From Flammulina velutipes (Eukaryota > Basidiomycota > Agaricomycetes > Agaricales > Physalacriaceae), in assembly GCA_011800155.1 (NCBI GenBank), contig CM022371.1, forward strand, positions 3,038,001 to 3,102,000: a stretch of DNA of 64,000 bases, in the 5' to 3' direction. The notes below the pieces were generated by a model that was not told where the DNA came from, ran no database searches, and saw only the letters and a program-made list of their open reading frames with translations. Position 1 is the stretch's first letter; each line of letters begins with the position of its first letter. Made by a program: the position numbers and the translations under genes. This document shows positions 56,296 through 64,000 of this stretch, one piece after another.

Positions 56296-57864
56296 ATGCT
56301 GTCGTACTTCCGTGAACGCAAGTACTTGCAGAAAATATCCGGGATAGCTGCTGGTGTCTACTTTACGCGCAAGTATGTCCTGGAACGTATTGAAGATGTC
56401 AAAGAAAGCATGGAGAGGGATAGAGCAGCACGAGATGGGTGCGTCACGCGTTCTGTACTTCGAAGAGCTTGTACTAACTTGCAGGGCGTCAGCTTAAAGA
56501 AACGGTTTCGGCAGACTCACGACGATATGGGCTACACTGTCATGGCACTACTTCCAACCTTAACAGACCAGATTGTCGAAGGCATGAACGTCGAAACAAT
56601 CATCGAAGAACTCCGTGGATTGAAGTCGTCCGCCTCCACGTCCGCCAGTATGGATTCGTCCATAGCGAGCTTGGCATCTTCTACGGCCAGTCTAGAATCT
56701 TCTGCATCATCGTCCTCTAGTCTATCATCTCCTTCGCCACAATCATCTCCGCCACAACCACCAAAGTCGAAGGCTGCACTATGGAATACCATCAAAATTA
56801 TGACCATAACCCGGCTCCTTACAACAATCTACTCTTCGACATTACTCTCCCTTCTTACACTCACTCAGATGAGCCTGCTTGCGCGGCAACAATATATATC
56901 ATCTGTCTTCCAACAATGTCGGGATGAGCGTCTCCGGGAGACCATGGAAGAGCAGCTATCCATAGCGTCACTGCTATTCAACGGTGGCAATGGTCTCGAG
57001 GAACTCATGCTCGGAAACATGGACGCCCTCTTTCCCGATCTTATGACGGGGATTCCTGAAGATGACGGCGCATTCCTTACGCTAAGCTGGTGGCTCCTCC
57101 ACGAAGGTTGGAGGGACCTCGCACGTCGTATACGCACTGCTGTCGAAGAAGTCTTGGGAACGACTTCCCTACGGCAGGAGATTACGCCAACCGAGCTCTT
57201 CGCTAAAATTGGCGATATTCGGAAACGGATAGAAAAGGGTACCACATTCGAAGAGGTCGTGCTACCTCCTACCGACGAAATGACTGTGTACGTTCTAAGC
57301 CAAGGTGGATTCGCTGATGCACCCCCATCTCCTATAATACCAGCCTCTATACACGAATCCGAATTGTCAGATTCCGAGTTTTCCTGGATGGACTCCGTAT
57401 CCCAACTTTCTATTCCTACCGAATCCATGACCTCTTCGGTACATCAGCCGGATGCTTCTCTGCACAGTCCTCCGCAGATACCCTCACACATTCCTCTCCC
57501 TGAAGCACTCATACCGCTTCTATCAGAAACGCGCGCCTTGCTTGCGTCGTCCGACTGGGCTGCCGTTTTGGGCGCGTCATTGGATGTAGCGATGCGCGTG
57601 TGGGAAGGAGACGCGGTCAGTGCATGGAAGTCGGTGGGAAGCGGAGAGGAGGAACCAAAACAGTCTTTTGCGACACTTTTACCGGCACTAGCTAAATGGA
57701 ACGTGATGACATTGCCCAGTCCGTTCGTCGATGTGCGTTATCACCCAGCATGTCGGTCGCTGATTACTGACAATTTACTGCAGACTATACTGGCTGCACA
57801 TGAGCCTGTCGCACTCAGTGCTGTGCTGTTTGCACGATTCGAGGATACCATCGGAGAACGGTGA
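56296..57864 (+). CDS. PEX3: Peroxisomal biogenesis factor 3 (peroxin-3)
   Basis: PEX3 anchors PEX19 and inserts peroxisomal membrane proteins. Exons are 56296-56438 and 56493-57864, giving 504 residues. The start MLSYFRERKYLQKISGIAAG with VYFTRKYVLERI is the N-terminal membrane anchor. It is followed by LKKRFRQTHDDMGYTVMALL and PTLTDQIVEGMNVE. Later motifs are ALWNTIKIMTITRLLTTIYS, TLTQMSLLARQQYISSV, TLSWWLLHEGWRDLARR and ALLPALAKW-type sequence. A Ser-rich insert lies at about residues 100-145. The 54-base intron is a multiple of three, so the unspliced frame also stays open; splicing restores the family sequence at the DG-LKKRF junction. An upstream in-frame ATG at 56206 adds unrelated residues and is not used. 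Confidence 0.93.
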   Translation: MLSYFRERKYLQKISGIAAGVYFTRKYVLERIEDVKESMERDRAARDGCVTRSVLRRACTNLQGVSLKKRFRQTHDDMGYTVMALLPTLTDQIVEGMNVETIIEELRGLKSSASTSASMDSSIASLASSTASLESSASSSSSLSSPSPQSSPPQPPKSKAALWNTIKIMTITRLLTTIYSSTLLSLLTLTQMSLLARQQYISSVFQQCRDERLRETMEEQLSIASLLFNGGNGLEELMLGNMDALFPDLMTGIPEDDGAFLTLSWWLLHEGWRDLARRIRTAVEEVLGTTSLRQEITPTELFAKIGDIRKRIEKGTTFEEVVLPPTDEMTVYVLSQGGFADAPPSPIIPASIHESELSDSEFSWMDSVSQLSIPTESMTSSVHQPDASLHSPPQIPSHIPLPEALIPLLSETRALLASSDWAAVLGASLDVAMRVWEGDAVSAWKSVGSGEEEPKQSFATLLPALAKWNVMTLPSPFVDVRYHPACRSLITDNLLQTILAAHEPVALSAVLFARFEDTIGER

Positions 57865-57954
57865 TTTTATATAGGTATTATTGTACATATTTCATGATTT
57901 ATTTCTTAAATCAATCCCTACTGAAATTAATGACAAAAGTGTTAACCATGTCAT

Positions 57955-58038
57955 GGCTACCTAGCGCAATGGTAGCGCGTTTGGCTTCGATCGCTCAACG
58001 GCACCAAAAGGTTGCAGGTTCGAGTCCTGCGGTGGTCA
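57955..58038 (+). tRNA. tRNA-Arg (anticodon TCG) with a 12-base intron
   Basis: A full cloverleaf can be drawn. Acceptor stem GGCTACC pairs with GGTGGTC (two G-U pairs), discriminator A. D arm GCGC-AATGGTA-GCGC. Anticodon stem TTTGG pairs with CCAAA. Variable loop AGGTT. T arm GCAGG-TTCGAGT-CCTGC. The anticodon loop is too long (19 bases). Placing a 12-base intron at the canonical site after position 37 (57991-58002) leaves loop CTTCGAA with anticodon TCG (57987-57989). A-box (TAGCGCAATGGTA) and B-box (GGTTCGAGTCC) are good. A pyrimidine-rich TTTTTCTTTG follows at 58049, a plausible Pol III terminator. Confidence 0.88.
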
Positions 58039-58281
58039 TGCTCCGACCTTTTTCTTTGTATTTAACATCTCCCGACGACTCAGATCTCATACTTCTTACA
58101 AGCCTGCTGAAGAAGAGTGATTTGAACAGCGAGAAGTTGTCTTGTTAGATACAATATTTCCTTTTGACATCAGCCCACATCGCACTATAGATATAACAAC
58201 TTTCTTGAACGAGAGAACACTTTTTCGGAAACATATCTCGTATCGACTGATCATGATCTACTAAGGGCACATTGTGCTAAT

Positions 58282-59131
58282 TTATAGACGAACTAGTTCA
58301 TTTGCGACCGAGAAAAGAACATCGTCGTCAACCATGCAGTCCGACGCATCGTCCGAGGAGGCTCTAAACCCCGACCACATGTAATAGAGCGCTAGCTCAT
58401 ACAGATTCATCTTGACCGAGCGACGACGATTGAGTGCCTTGAGAAAGGCGAAAGCAGTCTTACAGGGAGTATAGGAGCTGGATGGTGACATCCCAGATAT
58501 CGGTGTAGGAAAGCAGAGCGAGTCGCATCGCAAAACAGGTTGGTCGGGAACGATGTCGGAATCGATGAGGGAATTTAGATCGCAGCAAGAGAAGTTGACG
58601 GGAGTAGTAGAGAGTGAAGAGCCCTCGTCTTGCGCAAGGATTGCTTCTGAAAATTGCCCATACGTAGGGGGGATAGTGGGAATAGCAGAAGCCGGAGGGG
58701 ATGCAAGCGAAGTTTCTTCGAAATTCGAAGTAAGTGATGATGTCTCTTCCCTCGGAGAGGCAGTCTGGGAGCAACAGGAGCTCGAAGACGAACACTGTGC
58801 GGATTGGAATGATGGTTCAGAGCATAGAGTGGCGCGTATGGATTCGTCCGACATTCCGAATTCATTCAACAACACCTTGAGCTTGACATTCTCCTCGGCC
58901 ACTGCTCTTGCCTTCTTTTGAAGTACGACACTCGCCTATAATAGTTGGATGAATTAGATGCGCTGCAACGTGAGTGGTTGGATTAATGTTTACCTGCACT
59001 CCATTCTTTTCGTATTCGGCAAGTCGAGCTTCCAATATGTGAATATATTCCTTTTTACGCTGACGCGATCGTCTCTGGTTGTCTCTGACCCGCTCTGTGT
59101 CTAGCGGTGTCGTTGAAGTTTTGGTCTTCAT
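58282..59131 (-). CDS. bZIP transcription factor
   Basis: A nuclear sequence-specific regulator. Minus-strand exons are 59131-58994 and 58935-58282, giving 263 residues. The basic region is at the N-terminus, DTERVRDNQRRSRQRKKEYI, with the N-x-x-x-S/R-x-R core, followed by a leucine-zipper helix (HILEARLAEYEKNGVQ, continuing after the intron with VVLQKKARAVAEENVKLKVL). The rest is Ser/Pro-rich with Cys clusters (CSSSSSCCSQ, NFSCCDLNSL), a possible redox-sensing feature. The C-terminus (RRRSVKMNLYELALYYMWSG) is more ordered. It is divergent from the ACR3 gene with 178 bases between the ATGs. The target is unknown; arsenic-responsive bZIPs (Yap8 type) sit next to ACR3 in some yeasts, but linkage here is only suggestive. 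Confidence 0.9.
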
Positions 59132-59309
59132 GATGGGAAGACCAAAGTGGCGCACCGAATTCCGACACATTTGGTCCGAAATGATCCGTTACTACTGTAG
59201 GATGCCAACCAATGACATTCGATCAGTGACCTTCCACCATAAACTGCCAACACTATAAAGATGAACGTGTTTTCCCTGCTTAAACTGTGCCCTTCTCTCT
59301 CCCACAAAC

Positions 59310-60986
59310 ATGGAAGCGTCAAACTCAACGAGAACTGCCGAAAAAATGGAATCAGAAGTCCGTTCTGAGGAAGATCACAGCCAGGACCTCAGCTTTTCAA
59401 GTATGCTCGTCTCCATCTTGTGGAAAAGCATCTCTGACCTTTTCTTCCAGAACTTTGGACATCTTTATCCTGGATAGATCGCCTACTGGCACCCAGTGTA
59501 CTTTTGGCCATGATTTTGGGAATCATCATTGGTGTATATGCAGAAGATGGAGTGAGGCGTGCATTCAAGGAGAGTGCACAATGGGACGGTGTTTCGATTC
59601 GTATGTCATCTCCAGTACTAATAAGCCAACTATTAACGTCTATCTCAAGCTATCCTCGTTGGTCTTCTACTTATGATTTGGCCTGCTCTCGCCAAAGTTC
59701 AATGGGAGAACTTTCTAGACCTGTTCCGACATCGTAAGTACTCCAGAATCACTCGTAAAATACTTGCGCTAATGGGATTCAGGCTCTGTGTGGCTCCATC
59801 TTGCTATCAGTTTTGTGTTGAATTGGATATTCGCTCCGTTGATAATGCTTGGTTTGGCCTGGATGACTTTACCTGAATCGGATCTTGCAAGAGAACGCAA
59901 AGGTGTGCTTCTCGTCGGCGTTGGTAAGTGAAATATTTCATACTTTGTTACCCAATACTCAACAAAAAACAGCACGTTGTATTGGTACGTTGCTTCTATC
60001 TCCAACAATATGAATGCTCATCTGCACTAGCCATGGTCCTCATCTGGAACACTATCAGCTGTGGGGAAGCGAACTACTGTGCCCTCCTTGTGGTTTTCAA
60101 CTCTCTACTCCAAGTCGTCCTGTTTTCACCTTATGCTGTGTTGTTCGTCAACTACTTAGGAGGAAGCTCGGACGGCCCATCCATCGAGCTCAACTATCCC
60201 GCAGCTTCGCGCGCAGTTGGAATAGTACGTTTCCGAGGTCCATTCAATCTCCTTGACTCTAATATCTAACAGTATCTTGGCATCCCTTTGGCGGCGGGCT
60301 TAGTGACGCGCCTCGTCGTTCTGTATACTCTCAAGCCAGCCGGGCTTAAGAAGGTACTGGCATGGATAGGACCAATTGCTCCTCTCGGCCTCTTGTACAC
60401 GATCATCGTCCTGTTCGCTAGTCAAGTTAGTCGACGTGGCCTTCTTCTACTGCTATTTATTGATCCTGTCAAAAGGGAAGGCGCATCATCGACAACATTG
60501 GCACAGTTTTTCGGATATGTGTCCCGTACGCGCACCTCTCAAGTATTAGCGAGCAATTTTGACATTATCGCTAGACTCGTATTGTATTTCACAGTGGTCT
60601 GGTCCGTTACGTTCTTCTCTTTCTGGAAGTTGAGCCGTTCTTCATACGGACATCGTCTTGGGGGCTATGAGATGGCTGCAACCCAAGCATTCACTGCAGG
60701 CTCAAACAACGTGTGTATCATGTTCACTCCCATCATCAAGGCTAAGTCTCGTTTACAGTTCGAGTTGGCCATCGCTGTTGCTATTGCGTCGTTTGGGCCA
60801 GAGTCTCCTGAAGTACTCGCTGCGACGTGCGTACTGTCGAACTTTTGCCTCGCTTTCCTCACTCAACGGTTTTTCAGACTTGGACCACTGATAGAGGTAC
60901 CCGTGCTACTGTCTTTGAGCTACGTGGCCCTATGGCTGCGACAGAGATTAAGATGGCGTGCAAAGGACGATATCGTCAAGGTTTAA
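59310..60986 (+). CDS. Arsenite efflux transporter ACR3 (BASS superfamily)
   Basis: Exports arsenite across the plasma membrane. Exons are 59310-59400, 59451-59600, 59650-59733, 59783-59923, 59973-59984, 60031-60224, 60273-60425, 60476-60525, 60575-60710, 60759-60826 and 60878-60986, giving 395 residues, the normal size, with about ten helices. Family motifs are SWIDRLLAPSVLLAMILGI, GLLLMIWPALAKVQWE, AISFVLNWIFAPLIM, a RCIAMVLIWN segment followed by CGEANYCALLVVFNSLLQ, TRLVVLYTLKPAG, RRIIDNIGTVFRICVPL, YEMAATQAFTAGSNNFELAI and AVAIASFGPESPEVLAAT. The Cys in the fourth-helix NYC motif matches the one needed for transport in the family. Exon 5 is only 12 bases. A RTA1 gene follows 132 bases downstream. 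Confidence 0.94.
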
Positions 60987-61118
60987 TGTTGGTCAGAACA
61001 AATTCCATTGTGTTTTCCACTTCACAGCAATATAGGGGGTGTGATTTTCACGGCGATGTCGGCCCAGAAATATGGGATCAAAATCAAAATAGATTTGCGA
61101 AACTCTCCCAACACCCTC

Positions 61119-62401
61119 ATGTCAGCCACAATGTCCACGACTTCTCGAGCAAGTGTTCTGCTATGTCTCTTTGCGCCAGGCGTTTTGGCGGCGACATCCT
61201 TTCCTGGGCCGGGGGATCCGTTTGCTGATCCAAAAAATGATCCTTACAATCCTTTACGATATATTGCTTCTAACGTCCTGACGGGTATCGCTTTTGGTAA
61301 GCTCAAGCACTTTCATAAACGCTTCCTGTTAATCGATTGGCTCAGCTCTCATCTTATTGGTTGGCCTGGCACAAACATGGTGTGTGACGCGTTGGGGAGC
61401 GAAATGGATGTTGTCCATGGTCATTGGATGTTACAGTGAGTGACCCTTTAATTTATCAAAGAGATCGCTAGAACACGCCCGTAGCATTTGCTTTGGGACT
61501 CGCCCTTCGTTTTGGACTACACGTCGACCCCCAGTCAAAAGGTATCTATATCGCCGAGTACCTTTTTGTCGTATTATCGGTATGTTCAACCCGCCGTAAT
61601 ATTGAGAGCACATGCTCAAGATATGTTAGCCGTGTGCATTCATTGCTGCGAACTACGTTCTACTCGGTCGCCTAGCAAGTCATCTACAGGCCGGCCGATT
61701 TTTGCTCGTCCAGCCACGGAAAATAACGATTGTTTTCATCGCTTCCGATATCAGTACATTCTTGATTCAGGTACGCCAGTCTTCGTTCTTTCTAGTTGGT
61801 GACTAACACAATTGTGTAGGCTGCTGGAGGAGGTCTCTCTGCCAGCAACGATCCTAACAATGGCCTGATCGGTTCACGGGTACGCGTCTCATGTCGTGCT
61901 CAGTCAGCCCATACTAACTCCATCCCCTAGATATTCTTGGCCGGCTTGGCTTTACAGTTGCTATCTTTCATCATCTTCACATGCATATATGTTGTGTTCA
62001 TGCACCGTCTCCACAAGCAAGATCCAAAAACGTTCACTCGGGACCAAGACTTGCCCTGGTACAATGATTGGCGCACATTGGCGGCGGCTTTATTCGTCAG
62101 CTGTATCGGTATCTTAGTGAGTACCCTAGGTTCATCTAGGAACACGGATATACTCACCGAAGTGAACTAGGTACGTTCTATCTATCGTACGATTGAGCTC
62201 GGACAAGGCTTTCATGGACATCTCGCCACGACGGAATCATTCTTCTACATCCTGGATACCCTCCCATTGTTCGTTGCGATTGCCATCTATGTTCCTTTCT
62301 GGCCAGGGCGCTTTATCCCTGCTGCAGCTCTACCGGAGCCTGATACAGCATCAACGAATACGCTACCTACGGAGGAGAAGGACGATCGTTCGAAAGTATG
62401 A
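61119..62401 (+). CDS. RTA1-family seven-helix membrane protein, second in window
   Basis: Exons are 61119-61296, 61346-61435, 61485-61579, 61630-61770, 61820-61879, 61931-62116 and 62171-62401, giving 326 residues. It starts with a signal-peptide-like stretch (TTSRASVLLCLFAPGVLAA), a feature of the long-N-terminus RTA1 group. It is followed by NPLRYIASNVLTGIAFALIL, TRWGAKWMLSMVIGCY, YLFVVLSPCAFIAANYVLLG, FIASDISTFLIQAAGGGLSA, IFTCIYVVFMHRL and the family signature VRSIYRTIELGQGFHGHLAT with ESFFYILDTLPLF. It differs from the gene at 35 kb in intron positions and in its N-terminus, so the two are old paralogs. A second ATG at 61131 is possible. Confidence 0.9.
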
Positions 62402-62530
62402 TGATATGGACATACAGTATTCACGAAATACACGCTTGATCATGAATGGACGGATATACCTTATATTTATCTTAATATAGAGAACACGCTGAATGCAATA
62501 AATCTATATACATTCGTCCCAACATGCTAC

Positions 62531-64000
62531 CTATAATTCTACTTTGATTCTATGGTGCAACTCCATATTCTTCCTCATATCCTCCACCGATAGAACCTCC
62601 CTTTTCCCATCGGCGTCGTACGTCTCCGCGAAGCCATAGTTAAACGGCACAGGCGTCTCGGGAATGCAAGTATAGTCCTGCTTGACGCCATAGTCGTTGA
62701 ATCCGAAAGGCTCGTTCGGAGAAGTGGGTACAGACAGCAAGATAGCGTTCAGAGACTCCATCGACGGATCCGAGTCGAAGTAGTTGAGTGGGGTGAGCAT
62801 AAAACTATGAACAAGTTTTAGGATCGATTAGGATAGGACGAGAAAGAGAGCATGTACCTGGATGTCGCAACGTTCGTCTTGGTATTGGGCGAGTCTTCGG
62901 CTTGCGGCTGTAGTCCAGTCAGGAAATTCCACGGAGACATTTAATGAGAGGAACATACCAAGTGATGAGTTCCGACGTTCACCCACGCCACCAGATCTTC
63001 CTGATCCAAACTCTCGTTGTCGAAGAATTTGTGGAAATCAACGGTCGGAAGGCCTGGTAAGTTCATGTTCCATAGAGTACTCGAAGACGGCTCGGTTTCT
63101 TTGCGACGTGACACGGCCATGTTGTATCGGGCCCAGTTTGCGTTGTTCAACAGCCTCTTCGAGCCAACGACGGTCTAGTAATCCAAAACATCAGCCCAGT
63201 ATCGGAAGGAAGCGCGAATGACCTACGTTGTGTACCGCCGAGTAACCAGGATGTACGGCATATCCTCTCGGGTTGTCCCATTTGTTGTGCTTCTCCTTGT
63301 TCACAATCGCGTAGCCTCCTTGGAAGTTGACAGGCCACTTGAGCTTGGCGTCGTCTTCGTTGTCAATAAATCGCTTTGTGATCTTCTGCTGGATCACAGT
63401 CTTGCCCCAGTCATCGTCGAACCAAGGTTGTTCCACTTCTTCTTGCGCTGTGGTGGTTTCGAGAAGAGAGTTGGATAGGCCAGCAATATCCAAGTCGATC
63501 CTGAAGGAATATGATTAAGTGTAACCAGAGCAAGAAGAGGATGGTAGCCAACTTGAAATTAATGACGTGGTCGTGTAGATTACCCACTGTGTATGGCTCA
63601 GTATCCTGGAAGACGAAGGTTATAGTACACATACTCGTTGTACCGCGGATACGACCGCCATAGCCTTCTTGTTTAGGCTCCCAGTAGCCACCCTGCAAGT
63701 AGCCAGAAGCGGAGACACGTACTTCCATCGTGCCATCGAGGTGGAAAGTATAGTCAAACTAATCGACGGAGAGGTCCGTTACAAAAGGATATCAGAAATT
63801 GGAACAATGTGCTTACCACTAGAAAACTGAATGAGCGGTCATTAGCATGGTTGACGGCAACTGGACTCACGATAATCATAGCTGGGAGGTTCGTCAAAAT
63901 TGCTTCTATACCCAAAAGAAGAAAGTGACTCACTTTCCAACGGTGCTGATGCTTCTAATCGTCAGAACGTAACCTTTCACCGCGCCGAACTCGCCTTCCA
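62531..64000 (-). CDS. Copper amine oxidase, C-terminal part (gene continues beyond window)
   Basis: Oxidises primary amines using copper and a tyrosine-derived topaquinone. Minus-strand exons seen are >64000-63934, 63881-63871, 63818-63817, 63758-63635, 63586-63553, 63500-63227, 63174-62959, 62907-62858 and 62804-62531, about 350 residues. After GYVLTIRSISTVG the N-Y-D-Y cofactor motif appears, its first Tyr (63878-63880) being the topaquinone precursor. It is followed by LFDYTFHLDGTMEVRVSASG, LHDHVINFKIDLDIAG with the two copper His, and WVNVGTHHLPQAED with the third. The end SFMLTPLNYFDSDPSM and CIPETPVPFNYG also fit. The cofactor motif is spread over exons of 11 and 2 bases. Phases of all exons agree. 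The N-terminal domains lie outside the window. Confidence 0.92.

Noticed and set aside
1..64000. CRISPR arrays, bacterial operons, prophage or other prokaryotic systems
   Set aside because: No regularly spaced direct repeats and no prokaryotic gene organisation; the whole window is intron-rich fungal DNA.

Overview
The window looks like nuclear DNA of a filamentous basidiomycete, most likely an agaricomycete. Nearly every gene is split by many 45-60 base GT-AG introns with CTNA-type branch sites close to the acceptor. The gene set is also fungal: L-arabinitol dehydrogenase, a KHA1-type antiporter, RTA1 proteins, a KHA1/ACR3 transporter pair, fungal Dicer, KRE9-like GPI proteins and a PGC1-type phosphodiesterase. 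All gene models were built by hand from reading frame, splice sites and family motifs. No database search was run, so exon edges are proposals.

Layout. 1-8 kb: 3' end of a sugar-alcohol dehydrogenase, PRO1 (proline synthesis), an INO80 subunit, a K+/H+ antiporter and BUD31. 8-15 kb: an HVA22/REEP protein, a 1.6 kb gene-poor stretch, a disordered protein, complex I subunit NDUFA1 and a 2OG-Fe(II) oxygenase. 15.4-21.6 kb: a 1499-residue Dicer facing a mitochondrial lipoate ligase. 22.3-23.6 kb: a small membrane protein, then a 759 bp DNA transposon relic with 245 bp near-perfect terminal inverted repeats and an 8 bp target duplication. 23.7-34.8 kb: complex I subunit NDUFA8, a BCS1-like AAA ATPase, an ankyrin protein, phospholipase C-delta, an EVE-domain protein and two unknowns. 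35-45 kb: RTA1, Nop15/NIFK, an NDUFAF3-like factor, tandem FAD oxidases and tandem GPI-anchored proteins. 45-57.9 kb: a disordered protein, a PGC1-like phosphodiesterase beside an acyltransferase, unknowns, a MYND gene with an in-frame stop, an F-box protein and PEX3. 57.9-64 kb: tRNA-Arg, bZIP, arsenite exporter ACR3, a second RTA1 protein and the 3' part of a copper amine oxidase.

Most of this is ordinary housekeeping DNA. Several genes form compact head-to-head pairs (BUD31/HVA22, unknown/NDUFA8, Nop15/NDUFAF3-like, acyltransferase/unknown). Three mitochondrial complex I genes plus a lipoate ligase and a BCS1-like protein give a mild mitochondrial flavour, with no sign of an operon-like system. 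The most unusual observations are: (1) the long-arm foldback transposon close to a Dicer gene; (2) a copper amine oxidase whose cofactor-forming tyrosine lies in an 11-base exon followed by a 2-base exon; (3) a FAD-oxidase paralog with an apparent GT-TG intron; and (4) an otherwise intact MYND gene with one in-frame TAA.
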